Numbered from the stretch's first letter, positions 6,810 through 16,560 are shown. The stretch is 64,000 nucleotides of DNA from Henriciella marina DSM 19595 (GCF_000376805.1 NZ_AQXT01000002.1:2542001-2606000); one strand, 5' to 3'. Notes: generated from the letters alone by a model not told the origin. Translations and numbers: made by a program.

Positions 6810-9071
6810 ATGAAAAAACCCCTGACAGCGATGGCCACAATAGCGCTGATTGCAGCGTGCCAGTCGACACCGCCGCAAAGCGAACAAGCTGAGGTGGCAG
6901 ACACCGTTGCGACCGCACCTGAAAAGGCCGAACCCATGACCGAACCCGAACCTGCCGAGACCGCGCCTGAAGAAACGGCGATGGAAGTGAATACCTATCC
7001 GCAAGAAGAGGTTGCTGCAGGCGAAGACCCGTATATCTGGCTGGAAGACGTCGAGGGCGAAGAAGCGCTGAACTGGGTGCGCAGCCAGAATGAGCGCACG
7101 CTTGAGGCCCTTCAATCGGGCGACATGTACCAGCGCTATTACGAGGACGCGCTTGACGTTCTCCAGTCAGACGAGCGCATTCCGTATGGTGTCGTCCGCG
7201 ATGGCTGGGTTTATAATTTCTGGCAGGACAGCACGAATGTGCGCGGCATCTGGCGGCGGACGCCGCTGGAAAGCTATGCCAGCGATAATCCCAATTGGGA
7301 AACGCTGCTCGATATCGACGCGCTGGCTGAGGAAGAGGGCAAGAACTGGGTCTACAAGGGCGCCAACTGCTTCCAGCCGGACGGCGAGGTTAGCTGGTAC
7401 TGCATGATCTCCCTGTCGGATGGCGGCAAGGATGCCGTGATCCAGCGCGAGTTCTCCATTTCCTCCAGGAGCTTTGTCGAGAATGGCTTTGTGACGAACG
7501 AAGCCAAGCAGGGCCTTGCCTGGGTCGACCCGAATACCGTGCTGATCGCAACCGATTGGGGCGAAGGCTCCACGACGGCGTCCGGTTACCCCTACATTGT
7601 GAAGCGGTGGTCGCGTGGCACGCCGCTCTCGCAGGCTGTCGAGGTTATTCGCGGCGATGAAAGCGATGTCGGCGTGTGGCCGATGGTGATGGAGACCGAA
7701 GATGGCCGCCGTCTGCAGGGCGCGGTCGAGGCTGACACGTTCTTCACATCGACCTTCTGGTGGCTGCCGGAGGGCGAGCGCCAGCCGGTCAAATGGCCAA
7801 TCCCTGCGAAATCCTCTCCCGAGGGCATCTATCAGGGCAACTTCATTGTCTCTCTGAAAGAGGACTGGTCTCCAGCATCGGGCCAGTCTTTCTCGTCTGG
7901 TGATGTCGTCGCGTTCAATCTCAACCGGTTCCTGAACACGCGCCAGCTTCCGCCTGTCTCACTGGTTTTCCGCCCCGATGGCAGCCAGGCCGTGAACGGC
8001 GTGGCAATTGCCGACGGGGCGGCGCTCTTGTCGATCAATGAGAATGTGCGCGGCAAGGTGATGATGATCGAACCGGCCATGGATGGCTGGTCGACAACGG
8101 ATCTGACGCTGCCGGGCACATCCGGTCAGGCAGGCATCGCCTTTGCCGACAAGGATTCCGATACGGTTTTCCTCAACTATGAGGACTTCCTGACGCCGGA
8201 CTCCCTGCTGCGGTACGATGTCAGCACGGGCGAGATCACACCGCTCAAAAGCCTGCCGGAAAAGTTTGATGCCGACGGCCTGAAGGTGGAGCAGCATTTC
8301 GCGATTTCGAGCGATGGCACGGCGATCCCTTACTTTATCGTCTACAAGGACGGCATAACGCTGGATGGGACCACACCGACGCTGCTTTACGGTTATGGCG
8401 GGTTCGAAGTCTCCATGAGCCCGTCCTATTCGGGCGTGCGCGGGCGTCTGTGGCTGGAGCAGGGCGGGGCGTATGTGCTGGCCAATATCCGCGGCGGCGG
8501 CGAGTTCGGGCCTGCCTGGCACCAGGCTGGCCTGAAGACCAAACGCCAGATCATCTATGATGACTTCATCGCCGTGGCTGAAAACCTGATCAATCGCGGC
8601 GTGACGTCCACTGAGCATCTTGGCATTATGGGCGGGTCGAATGGCGGTCTTCTCATGGGTGTGATGCTGACACAGCGTCCTGATCTCTGGGACGCGGTGG
8701 TGGTGCAGGTGCCGCTGCTCGACATGCTGCGCTATCACCTGCTTCTGGCAGGGGCGTCATGGGTCGATGAATATGGCTCACCGGACGTCGCCGAGGAACG
8801 CGCTTTCCTGGAGACGATCTCGCCCTATCAGAACTTCGATCCGCAAGCGGACTATCCGATGCCGTTTTTCGTCACATCGACCAAGGATGACCGGGTCCAT
8901 CCCGGCCATGCCCGCAAGATGGCGCGCAAGTTCGAGGTCGCTGGCAAGCCGTTCTATTATTATGAGAACATCGATGGCGGCCACTCGGCAGCGGCAAACC
9001 AGAAGGAAGCGGCGCGCCGGAACGCGCTCGAATATACCTATCTGCACCGCAAGCTGTTCGGCGACGAATAG
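6810..9071 (+). CDS. Prolyl oligopeptidase family serine peptidase (S9A), predicted lipoprotein
   Basis: A 753-residue protein with a lipoprotein signal ending at IAAC, so it is likely anchored in the envelope. A Thr/Glu/Pro-rich linker follows. The S9A body begins at EDPYIWLEDVEGEEALNWV: a seven-bladed propeller, then an alpha/beta hydrolase with catalytic S610 (GGSNGG), D694 (DDRVHPGHA) and H725 (DGGHSAA). It should cleave short peptides after proline or a related residue; the closest bacterial subgroup cannot be told from sequence alone. Many family members have ordinary signal peptides or none, so the lipobox is mildly unusual. A strong terminator follows. Confidence 0.9.
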   Translation: MKKPLTAMATIALIAACQSTPPQSEQAEVADTVATAPEKAEPMTEPEPAETAPEETAMEVNTYPQEEVAAGEDPYIWLEDVEGEEALNWVRSQNERTLEALQSGDMYQRYYEDALDVLQSDERIPYGVVRDGWVYNFWQDSTNVRGIWRRTPLESYASDNPNWETLLDIDALAEEEGKNWVYKGANCFQPDGEVSWYCMISLSDGGKDAVIQREFSISSRSFVENGFVTNEAKQGLAWVDPNTVLIATDWGEGSTTASGYPYIVKRWSRGTPLSQAVEVIRGDESDVGVWPMVMETEDGRRLQGAVEADTFFTSTFWWLPEGERQPVKWPIPAKSSPEGIYQGNFIVSLKEDWSPASGQSFSSGDVVAFNLNRFLNTRQLPPVSLVFRPDGSQAVNGVAIADGAALLSINENVRGKVMMIEPAMDGWSTTDLTLPGTSGQAGIAFADKDSDTVFLNYEDFLTPDSLLRYDVSTGEITPLKSLPEKFDADGLKVEQHFAISSDGTAIPYFIVYKDGITLDGTTPTLLYGYGGFEVSMSPSYSGVRGRLWLEQGGAYVLANIRGGGEFGPAWHQAGLKTKRQIIYDDFIAVAENLINRGVTSTEHLGIMGGSNGGLLMGVMLTQRPDLWDAVVVQVPLLDMLRYHLLLAGASWVDEYGSPDVAEERAFLETISPYQNFDPQADYPMPFFVTSTKDDRVHPGHARKMARKFEVAGKPFYYYENIDGGHSAAANQKEAARRNALEYTYLHRKLFGDE

Positions 9072-9106
9072 ACCGCCGGACACTGTCGCATGATGAGTAA
9101 TGAAGA

Positions 9107-9141
9107 CCCCCGGTCCGTATAGGGTGCCGGGGGTTTTCTTT
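9107..9141 (+). terminator. Rho-independent terminator after the S9 peptidase gene
   Basis: CCCCCGG (9107-9113) pairs with CCGGGGG (9127-9133) around a 13-base loop and is followed by TTTTCTTT. It lies between the peptidase stop and the SDR start, so the two genes are separate transcription units. Confidence 0.85.
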
Positions 9142-9223
9142 GCCGTGCCTTTCCGTGGCGCCAGTCTTGACTTGAGAGCGGCTGCAGCGCCCCCTTCGTG
9201 CAAACAATTCTGAGGAGGAAACA

Positions 9224-10111
9224 ATGGGCGATCTGAGCGGAAAAACGGCGATCATCACGGGCGCCGCAAGCGGCATCGGCTATGCCGGGGTCGAAGTTTT
9301 CATCGAGGCCGGCGCCAATGTCGTGGCGGGCGATATCCAGGATGAGAAAGGCAAGGCGCTGGAGCAGCGCTTTGGCTCTGACCGGGTGCGGTATGTTCAT
9401 TGCGATGTGACCAAGACGGCCGACCTTCAGAAGCTGTTCGACACCGCGCAGGAGGCCTTTGGCGGGCTTGATATCCTCTGGAACAATGCTGGCCATGGCG
9501 GCACCCCGACCGGGGTTGAAGAGCTGGACGAGGATGGCTGGGACATGACCATGAACCTTCTGCTGAAGTCGGTCTTTGTCGGGACGAAGCTTGCTGTGCC
9601 GATGATGAAGGAGAAGGGCGGGTCGATCATCAACACCTCATCGATCTCCGCAGTTTGCGCAGGGTATGCACCGATCACCTATTCGGTGGCCAAGAAAGGC
9701 GTGGCGCACTTCTCCAAACTCGCAGCCGCTGAACTCTCTAAGTACAAGATTCGGGTCAATTCGATCCTGCCGGGTTTTATCGCAACGTCGATCTTCGGCT
9801 CATCGCTCGGCCTTTCGCGGGAACAGGCCGACCAGATGGCAGCATTGGTCGAGCAACAGGGCGGAAAAATGCAACCCGCCGGGCGGACCGGCGCTGGCAA
9901 GGATATCGCCGAGATGGCGGCCTATCTCGCCTCAGAAAAGTCCGGCTTCATCACCGGCGGGGAGTTCCTCGTCGATGGCGGCATGACGGTTGGTCCGCGC
10001 CATAGCTGGGACGAGGCCGATGGCGGGCCGCTGCTTGATGCGCTGGGGATCGACCTGGAGCAGGCCGAGCAAATGCGTCTGGCCATGCAGGCGGAACAGG
10101 CCAAGGGCTAA
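9224..10111 (+). CDS. Short-chain dehydrogenase/reductase (SDR)
   Basis: A 295-residue classical SDR. The cofactor motif T12-GAASGIG lies near the N-terminus, with NNAG near residue 88. The catalytic pair is Y153 and K157 (YSVAKKG), with INTSSIS providing the serine. The ATG follows GAGGAGGAA at ideal spacing. The C-terminal 40 residues after the usual GG.FLVDGG end extend further than in most members and are unassigned. The substrate is not predictable from sequence. It is a monocistronic unit bounded upstream by a terminator. Confidence 0.85.
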   Translation: MGDLSGKTAIITGAASGIGYAGVEVFIEAGANVVAGDIQDEKGKALEQRFGSDRVRYVHCDVTKTADLQKLFDTAQEAFGGLDILWNNAGHGGTPTGVEELDEDGWDMTMNLLLKSVFVGTKLAVPMMKEKGGSIINTSSISAVCAGYAPITYSVAKKGVAHFSKLAAAELSKYKIRVNSILPGFIATSIFGSSLGLSREQADQMAALVEQQGGKMQPAGRTGAGKDIAEMAAYLASEKSGFITGGEFLVDGGMTVGPRHSWDEADGGPLLDALGIDLEQAEQMRLAMQAEQAKG

Positions 10112-10115
10112 AGGC

Positions 10116-10418
10116 TTATGTCTTTCGGGTTTCGCCAGTCGCCGCGGCGATGGTGAGGCCGGGAATGCCCTCGACGGCGGACAGCAGATCGTCGAGAGAC
10201 CTGGCAGACGCCACGGGGCGGTCCTTCTCATCATAGAGGGCGAACCCGTCGCTCGTCTTGCGAAGCGGAAATTTGCGCCAGTGGGCCCGAGTGCGATAGA
10301 GCCACACTTCTTCCGGCTCTGCGCCAGCTGCTGACCAGCCCGCCCAGACGTGGTCGGCAGGGACGCTTCGCCATAGCTTGTCGATCTCGTCGAGGTCAGA
10401 TTGGGAAAATGTCTGCAT
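10116..10418 (-). CDS. Hypothetical protein, 100 residues
   Basis: A 100-residue soluble protein rich in Trp and charged residues (KLWRSVPADHVWAGW, EEVWLYRTRAHWRKFPL). It ends in an Ala/Leu-rich helix. No family recognised. The only ATG consistent with the coding frame is at 10418, and its CAT complement overlaps the ATG of the divergent transporter. No clear ribosome binding site precedes it. It ends four bases from the SDR stop. Coding status rests on codon bias and the absence of a better frame. Confidence 0.6.
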   Translation of the reverse strand: MQTFSQSDLDEIDKLWRSVPADHVWAGWSAAGAEPEEVWLYRTRAHWRKFPLRKTSDGFALYDEKDRPVASARSLDDLLSAVEGIPGLTIAAATGETRKT

Positions 10419-11397
10419 GAGCCGTGAACTGGATGAAAACGCTGAAGCGCAGCCTAGAGCAGGCAGGCTGTCAGGCAATGCCCTTGGCGCGGTTTTCATG
10501 CTGTTCTCGGCGGTGGGTTTTACCGCCTACACGATCCTCTCCAAGACGCTGACCGAAGAGGTCCACCCGGTTTTTCTGGCGTTCTGGCGAGCTTTCTTTG
10601 CGTGCCTTCTGTCTGTGCCGATCATCTTGCGGGTCGGTCTTCACAAGATGCGGACCAAGCATCCGGGCCTGTTGTTGCTGCGGTCGCTCTTCGGGACGCT
10701 CGGCTTCACGCTGGCGATCGTGGCGCTGTCGGCGGACTACAATCTTACATTCTCGCAGTTTAACGCGATCAGTTTTTCGCGCTCGCTTTTTGTAACGGTA
10801 CTCGCGGCCGTATTCCTGCGGGAGGTGGTGGGCAAACATCGCTGGGGCGCGGTGATCGTCGGCTTTTTCGGTGTGCTGATCATGGTGGTGCCGGGGGTCT
10901 TCATGTTCTGGACGCCGGTCGCGCCAGAGGCAGGCTTTCACCTTGATACGGGCACGATCTGCGCGATCCTGAGCGCCTTCTTCCTCGCCTTTGCGATCGT
11001 GCTGGTGAAGACGCTGTCATCAGAGCTCTCGGCGGTGGCGTTGCTGACCTATGCCAATGTGCTCTCATCCATCCTGCTTCTGCCATTTGCGATCTATTAC
11101 TGGTCGATGCCGTCGCTGGAGACATGGGGCTGGATCGTCGTGATGGCGGGCGTCGGCTTCGTCGCGCAGTTCTGTTACATCTCCGGCGTCAGTATCGGGG
11201 ACGCGTCTTTTCTGTCGCCGCTCGACTATCTTCGACTGCCCATGGCGACGGGGGCCGATCTCATCATTGTCGGCATGTTGCCGGGCATAAATGTCTGGAT
11301 CGGCGCGGCCATCATTATCGTTTCAGCGGGCTATATCACCTGGCGCGACCGCAAGAAGGTCGCCCAGAAGGTCACGGTGCTGCAGAAGCGAATGTAG
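10417..11397 (+). CDS. DMT-superfamily (EamA) transporter
   Basis: A 326-residue integral membrane protein with about ten hydrophobic segments arranged as two EamA repeats (first from FMLFSAVGFTAYTILSK, second from TGTICAILSAFFLAFAIVL). EamA members export or import metabolites such as amino acids, nucleosides or nucleotide sugars; the substrate here is unknown. The ATG at 10417 is used; the longer frame upstream has only a TTG start. The start codon shares CATG with the start of the divergent 100-residue protein. The ribosome binding site is weak (GGGA at 10403-10406). Confidence 0.85.
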   Translation: MSRELDENAEAQPRAGRLSGNALGAVFMLFSAVGFTAYTILSKTLTEEVHPVFLAFWRAFFACLLSVPIILRVGLHKMRTKHPGLLLLRSLFGTLGFTLAIVALSADYNLTFSQFNAISFSRSLFVTVLAAVFLREVVGKHRWGAVIVGFFGVLIMVVPGVFMFWTPVAPEAGFHLDTGTICAILSAFFLAFAIVLVKTLSSELSAVALLTYANVLSSILLLPFAIYYWSMPSLETWGWIVVMAGVGFVAQFCYISGVSIGDASFLSPLDYLRLPMATGADLIIVGMLPGINVWIGAAIIIVSAGYITWRDRKKVAQKVTVLQKRM

Positions 11398-11478
11398 GCG
11401 CTGGACGGCTCGCCAGCCGGGCTTGCCGCGGCGTAGGTGATATGCTCGACTTGCGTCTCGGACGAACAGGAGCCCGGC

Positions 11479-12252
11479 ATGGACAAGTCTCTCGATATCG
11501 GCGCGGTCATTGGCGACACGTTTGGCGTTATCGGCCGGAAGTTCGTCGATCTCGCAACGCTTGGCGTTCTGATCGTTGGGGTGCCGACTCTGCTTGTTAC
11601 CTTCTTTTCGTCGCAAGCCATGGAGCGCACGGTCGAGCAGGGCGCGCTCGATCTTAACTTTTCATTCGGCCTGTTTCTCGCCAACATCCTCTATGCCGTT
11701 TTCCCCTTCATGCTACAGGCGGCCGTGGTCTATCTGACCGTCGCCTCGCTCAATCGCGGGCGTAGCGGCCTCGGCGATGCGATCGGTACGGCGCTCAGGG
11801 CGTTTTTCCCACTCCTGGTCGTCTCGATCCTGATGAGCATCGGCCTGACGATCGGGTTTCTCCTGCTGATTATCCCGGGCCTGATCCTGCTGACCGTGTG
11901 GGCAGTTGTGGTGCCAGCGCTGGTGGTGGACCGGGCCGGGATCTTCGGGTCCTTCGGCCGCAGCGCAGATCTCACACGCGGGTCACGCTGGCGGATCTTC
12001 GGGCTGATCCTGCTGGGCTATATCGCCATGTTTGTGATCGCGGCCCTGTTCGGCCTTCTGGCGGTCGGCGCCTCGGCAGGGAGCGTGGTCGCAGGTGATG
12101 GCGGTTTCAATGCCTCAGGCCTGATCGCAGGTGTCGTCATCGATACAGCGCTTGCCATCGTCGCAGCGGTGGGGGTCTCGGTGCTCTATGTCCATCTCAG
12201 GGAAATGAAGGACGGCACCCGCGTCGATGCGATCGGCGACGTCTTTTCCTGA
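11479..12252 (+). CDS. Hypothetical multi-pass membrane protein (glycerophosphoryl-diester-phosphodiesterase-membrane-domain-like)
   Basis: A 257-residue protein with about six membrane segments. The cytoplasmic start (MDKSLDIGAVIGDTFGVIGRK) and the segment LLLIIPGLILLTVWAVVVPALVV followed by S.DLTRGSRWRIFGLILL resemble the large unnamed family of YciC or GDPD-membrane-domain proteins. Function unknown. The ATG at 11479 is preferred over an upstream ATG at 11437 because AGGAG (11468-11472) precedes it and the extension has no family-like character. It follows the EamA gene by about 80 bases and may be co-transcribed. Confidence 0.75.
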   Translation: MDKSLDIGAVIGDTFGVIGRKFVDLATLGVLIVGVPTLLVTFFSSQAMERTVEQGALDLNFSFGLFLANILYAVFPFMLQAAVVYLTVASLNRGRSGLGDAIGTALRAFFPLLVVSILMSIGLTIGFLLLIIPGLILLTVWAVVVPALVVDRAGIFGSFGRSADLTRGSRWRIFGLILLGYIAMFVIAALFGLLAVGASAGSVVAGDGGFNASGLIAGVVIDTALAIVAAVGVSVLYVHLREMKDGTRVDAIGDVFS

Positions 12253-12330
12253 CAGGTCAAAACGCCAAGGAGAGAAAGGTAGGCTGCGCTCGCAGTTCTG
12301 AGCGTGTAAAAGGTTTCGCAACCCGGCGCC

Positions 12331-14301
12331 TCAAGGCAGGTTACCCGTCTCCACCAACCAGGCCTCGATCGCGCGGGCTGCCAGCTCTGACCCCCGGGCA
12401 TTGAAGTGAATGTGGTCCTTGTGAATCAGCTGGCCGTCCAGTTCGTACCGGGGATAGCCGCCGTCGCAGATGAACTTCTCCATCGAGAAGAACCTTTCCT
12501 CTGGGACAAGCTTATCGACACCCCGCTCCGACCCATCGCACCCGATCTCCACTCTTGACCGCAGCGCTTCCTTGATGCCCGCGCCTTCCGGAAGCCGCGC
12601 GATGATGTCGGCCGGCGGCTGATCAAAATACGGAATCTGCCCGAGCATTACGTATGGAATACCCGCTGCATCAAGACGCCGAGCGGTTTCGGCAAAGCCC
12701 GTTGCAAGCGGAAACCACCGGGAGGTACTGGAAATAACGACCAGATCATACTGGTTGTTGGCAATGATGTCGGTCAGGAACGCTTCGACATTGGCCGGGC
12801 AATTGGGTGTATCGTGTTCGGAATAATTGAGCATCGGCGGACAGCTGGCCGATGCAAACTGCAGCACCTGATATCGGCCACTGAAAACCTCTCGAAAACC
12901 GCTGACCAGATGCTCAGCCGTACTGTCTCCGAACAGAAGAATGCTTTTTTTCCGTGATGTTGGATCGATCTGGTAACAGGCCGGATCGATATCCTCACGG
13001 GTGTGCGGCAGGTTCATGAAGCACGCATGATCATCCCCCGTTGCCGCCGTTTCCAAAAGCTCCATCTCCTCTGCGGAATACCGCCAGGTCGCGCCGCCCG
13101 TGAAGTAGATCATCGCCCCGAGCCCAACAAAGACGCTTGCCAGGATTGCCGATCCACCAAGGAATCTTCGGTTGGCCGCTTTTGTGGTGCCAGGCTTTCT
13201 CAATGGTTGTTCGACGAACTGGTACATCAGCGCCGAGATTGCTACGGCGACAGCAAATAGAGCGGCTTGCTCGAGCAGCGTCGCCTGTGCCTGATTGCGC
13301 CAGTACAGATAGAACACGATCAACGGCCAGTGAACGAGATACAGCGAATAGCTGATCCGGCCCACCCATACGACAGGGGCGGTACGCATCCAGCTGGTCG
13401 TGCGGGCTGTCTGGGCAGACTGGATCAGCAGCGCTGCCCCGATGCATGGCGCCAGCGCGCGCCAGGCCGGGAAAACGTCCGTACTGGAATAAAGCCCGAC
13501 AGGTGCCAGGATCATTACCAGCCCTGCCGCCGCAGCGATTTCGGCGGCCCATCCCTTGCGGAGCATTCCCGATGGCGACCAGTTCAGCAGTGCCCCGATC
13601 GCGAACTCGAACATCCGGAACATGGTCAGGTAAAATATCGAGGCGTGCTCGTTCTCCATCCAGCTGGCCAGGGGCGGAGCCAATGTGCGGGTGACCGTCG
13701 AATTGAAATAGGCGAGATCGAAATTCCAGAGCAGGCTGAGAAGGCCGACAATCACCAGGCCCCAGATCGGGGCGGACCGCTTCGAGATCCGCATCAGCAG
13801 GAATAACAAGGCCGGCCAGATGAAATAGAACTGTTCCTCAACCGAAAGTGTCCATGTGTGCAACAGCGGTTTGGTAATCGCGGCCGCGTCGAAATAGCCG
13901 GCCTCCTGCCAGAACCAGATATTCGACACACTGAAAATGGAGGTGATGAACGAGCCAGCGAACCGCTGCAGCGGCTCGGGCGGAAACAACAGGATTGCCG
14001 CAACCAGACTTGCCGCCAGCGTCAAGGCAAGAGCCGGAAACAGCCGCCGGACGCGTCTCAGATAAAAGTGTCCGAACCGGAAGGTGTTTGTGGAATCGAC
14101 CTCGTTCCGGATCAGGCCGGTTATAAGGAATCCCGAGATGACGAAGAAGACATCGACGCCGATAAAGCCGCCGCCGAAACCGGTTGTCCCGAGATGGAAA
14201 AGAACGACGACGACAACGGCGATCGCCCGCATGCCGTCGATGTCCGGCCGGTAGCCAGTTTTGACGCGGCCAATGGATGCCGCGTCTACGATGTCCTTCA
14301 T
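12331..14301 (-). CDS. OafA/YrhL-type O-acyltransferase with C-terminal SGNH domain
   Basis: A 656-residue, two-domain envelope protein. Residues up to about 380 form the acyltransferase-3 membrane domain: PDIDGMRAIAVVVVVLFHL (catalytic His region), FFVISGFLI, FYLRRVRRLFPAL and SVEEQFYFIWP. The C-terminal half is a periplasmic SGNH domain with the nucleophile motif LLFGDSTAEH and the C-terminal D-H-I-H-F box. These proteins transfer acetyl or other acyl groups to surface polysaccharide or peptidoglycan. The ATG at 14301 has GAGGTGGGG upstream; a GTG four codons earlier is possible. No glycosyltransferase cluster is adjacent, so the acceptor is unknown. Confidence 0.88.
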   Translation of the reverse strand: MKDIVDAASIGRVKTGYRPDIDGMRAIAVVVVVLFHLGTTGFGGGFIGVDVFFVISGFLITGLIRNEVDSTNTFRFGHFYLRRVRRLFPALALTLAASLVAAILLFPPEPLQRFAGSFITSIFSVSNIWFWQEAGYFDAAAITKPLLHTWTLSVEEQFYFIWPALLFLLMRISKRSAPIWGLVIVGLLSLLWNFDLAYFNSTVTRTLAPPLASWMENEHASIFYLTMFRMFEFAIGALLNWSPSGMLRKGWAAEIAAAAGLVMILAPVGLYSSTDVFPAWRALAPCIGAALLIQSAQTARTTSWMRTAPVVWVGRISYSLYLVHWPLIVFYLYWRNQAQATLLEQAALFAVAVAISALMYQFVEQPLRKPGTTKAANRRFLGGSAILASVFVGLGAMIYFTGGATWRYSAEEMELLETAATGDDHACFMNLPHTREDIDPACYQIDPTSRKKSILLFGDSTAEHLVSGFREVFSGRYQVLQFASASCPPMLNYSEHDTPNCPANVEAFLTDIIANNQYDLVVISSTSRWFPLATGFAETARRLDAAGIPYVMLGQIPYFDQPPADIIARLPEGAGIKEALRSRVEIGCDGSERGVDKLVPEERFFSMEKFICDGGYPRYELDGQLIHKDHIHFNARGSELAARAIEAWLVETGNLP

Positions 14302-14472
14302 GTCGCGCCCCACCTCGTCGCCGACAACCTTACCTGACCGCAGGGCCTAACCGACGATCCTCGCACGATAGCTGAGGCAATGCTGGCGCTGCTCCTCCAG
14401 AATGTCAGCATACACCCTAAACGAGTCGGTCAGACTGTCACAAGAGCAAGCTTGTATCGCCTTCCCTCGAAT

Positions 14473-15300
14473 TTATTCCGGAAAGAAGGTGTCGCCATAT
14501 GACTTGAGGTCACGCTTGACCCGCATGCAGGCGAGGCTTTCCTCACAGGTCGAGACATCGAGCCGGGAAAGATAGGCCTCGCGGGCATTTTCGATGTCGA
14601 TGCCGAAAGCTTCCTCAGCATAGGCACCGCAGACCGACCGACCGGTGCGTTCTGCTTCTTTAAGTGCGCCCCTGTTCTTGCTCAGCAGGGGAACGCTGGC
14701 ATGTCCGCCGTTTACACAGCGAGCCATGTAGCCAAGCCAGTCGCCATGCTGCCTCGCGATATCCCTGTAGCTCTCAACGAAGGCTTTGTCGGTCATGTCC
14801 ACGTCTGGTGTGGCCAGATAGTAGACGCTGGAGGGATCGTACTTCTTGGACTCCACGCGCGAGACAAAGCGTTTGTTGCCGTCAAAGTCCGGCCTGTCGG
14901 AAATGCTATTGCCGCCCTGCGAACCGGGCGTGAACTCAGCCAGCCAAGCATTCAACGGGTCAGGGAAAAGCACGGCGTAAGCCGGATCGCGGCCAGCAAC
15001 GCCGACATAGGCCGCCCGCGCCTCGCTCACATCGCCCTGCTGGTGCGCGATATAGGCGCCCGTGAAATTTGTGATGAGGAAACCCAGCGTGAAAAAGGCG
15101 ACCGCTTTCCAGCGGAAGAAGAGAAGCGAGACGATCGTGCCCAGAAGGAACGCGCCGATGACGACGGCGAGCCACTGATATGACGTGCCCCAGAGCGAGA
15201 TTATCGACCCGAAAAAGAAGGCCAGAATAACAAGCAGGAATAATAGCCTGACGAGATTTGGGACAAAGCCATTGCCCAGAAGTGTGCCGCGCGAACTCAT
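14473..15300 (-). CDS. Hypothetical membrane-anchored protein
   Basis: A 275-residue protein of no recognised family. Three hydrophobic segments lie in the first 95 residues (LVRLLFLLVILAFFFGSII, WLAVVIGAFLLGTIVSLLF, AVAFFTLGFLITNFTGAYI). About 180 hydrophilic residues follow, including four cysteines (CVNGGH, SVCGAY, TCEESLACM) that could form disulfides if the domain is periplasmic. The start at 15300 is preferred to the longer frame because GGGGG lies just upstream. It is on the same strand as the acyltransferase and lies upstream of it with a 171-base gap, so an operon is possible. In that gap I see nothing beyond untranslated sequence. Confidence 0.65.
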   Translation of the reverse strand: MSSRGTLLGNGFVPNLVRLLFLLVILAFFFGSIISLWGTSYQWLAVVIGAFLLGTIVSLLFFRWKAVAFFTLGFLITNFTGAYIAHQQGDVSEARAAYVGVAGRDPAYAVLFPDPLNAWLAEFTPGSQGGNSISDRPDFDGNKRFVSRVESKKYDPSSVYYLATPDVDMTDKAFVESYRDIARQHGDWLGYMARCVNGGHASVPLLSKNRGALKEAERTGRSVCGAYAEEAFGIDIENAREAYLSRLDVSTCEESLACMRVKRDLKSYGDTFFPE

Positions 15301-15522
15301 CTTAACCCCCAGCGTTTCAATCGAACCAATATGCCGGGCCAAGCTGAACGTGAGATAAACAGAGACGGGTCCTGCGAAACTTATTTGCAATCAAAACAGA
15401 CTGGTAACCAACAGGATATGGTTGCTGGCCTGCTATTCCAGGGCGCTTGTCCCCGTCCCGGTCCGATTTCGCTTGCCAAAATCGGGCCGGGCCACAACCT
15501 TCTCTAGCAGAAGGGGAATTTG

Positions 15523-16539
15523 ATGGAAAAAGTACTGGTCACCGGCGCGACGGGGTTCATTGCCTCGCACCTTATCCTGCAGCTTCTGGACAAGGGCTAT
15601 GAGGTTCGAGGGACGGCGCGCTCAACCGAGAAGGCCGGTCGCCTTAACAAGATTCTGTCGGACTATGCCGGCAAGCCGGTCAGTATAGATATCGTGGCCG
15701 CGGACCTTTCCAGCGATGACGGCTGGGCCGAGGCGGTGAAGGGGGCTTCCTATGTCCAGCATGTCGCCTCGCCCTTTCCGACAGATGCGCCGAAGTCAGC
15801 TGATGAGCTGATCATTCCGGCGCGCGATGGGGCGCTGCGCGTGTTGCGGGCTGCAAAGGCCGAAGGCGTGAAACGGGTTGTGATGACGTCGTCCATGGCA
15901 GCGATCGGCTATGGCTGGGGCGAAAAGCGCCCCGACACGCTGACCGAAGTTCACTGGTCGAACGCTGACAACCTCAAGGACAACACCGCCTATGCGCGGT
16001 CCAAGACGATCGCGGAGAAAGCCGCCTGGGACTATGTGACCGGTGAGGGGGCGGGGCTGGAGCTGTCGGTCATCAATCCTGTCGCCGTGCTTGGCCCGGC
16101 CATGAGCAAGGATGTGTCGTCCTCACTCCAGCTTGTCAGCCAGCCACTGGAGGGCAAGCTGCCAGCTTTTCCGAAGCTGAGCTTTGGCATCATCGATGTT
16201 CGCGATGTCGCGCGGGCCCATATAGAGGCGATGCTGCGGCCAGAAGCCAATGGCGAGCGCTTTATCTGCGCCGGCGATCTTTTGTGGATGGAGGAAATGG
16301 GTGAGGTGCTGCGCAAGGCCTTCCCTGACCGGAAAATTCCCAAAGGCACGCTGCCGAACTGGGTCGTTCGCCTTTTTGCGATGGCAAACCCGCCACTGAA
16401 ACAGACACTTCCTGAGCTTGGCAAGAAACGCGCTTATTCCAATGAAAAGCTGAAGACTGTGCTGGGGATCGACCCGATCCCGGCCGATGAGGCCATTCGG
16501 GCGAGCGCCGAAAGCCTGATCAAGGTTGGCGCTGTCTGA
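15523..16539 (+). CDS. Extended SDR: NAD(P)-dependent epimerase / aldehyde reductase
   Basis: A 338-residue extended short-chain dehydrogenase. The N-terminal cofactor motif is VTGATGFIASHL, and the active site is Y157-x3-K161 (YARSK). Its architecture resembles dihydroflavonol-4-reductase-like aldehyde or ketone reductases (VMTSSMAAIGYG, SVINPVAVLGP). It likely reduces a small carbonyl with NADPH; the substrate is unknown. The ATG at 15523 follows AAGGGGA. The 222-base gap before it holds no other ORF; it contains the inverted pair AACCA...TGGTT near 15411-15430, which I do not assign. Confidence 0.85.
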   Translation: MEKVLVTGATGFIASHLILQLLDKGYEVRGTARSTEKAGRLNKILSDYAGKPVSIDIVAADLSSDDGWAEAVKGASYVQHVASPFPTDAPKSADELIIPARDGALRVLRAAKAEGVKRVVMTSSMAAIGYGWGEKRPDTLTEVHWSNADNLKDNTAYARSKTIAEKAAWDYVTGEGAGLELSVINPVAVLGPAMSKDVSSSLQLVSQPLEGKLPAFPKLSFGIIDVRDVARAHIEAMLRPEANGERFICAGDLLWMEEMGEVLRKAFPDRKIPKGTLPNWVVRLFAMANPPLKQTLPELGKKRAYSNEKLKTVLGIDPIPADEAIRASAESLIKVGAV

Positions 16540-16560
16540 AGGTCTTTGGTGGTGAACGGC

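Noticed and set aside
7959-8738. 259-residue minus-strand frame opposite the S9 peptidase
   Set aside because: The plus strand carries intact catalytic motifs; the antisense frame is a by-product of codon bias.
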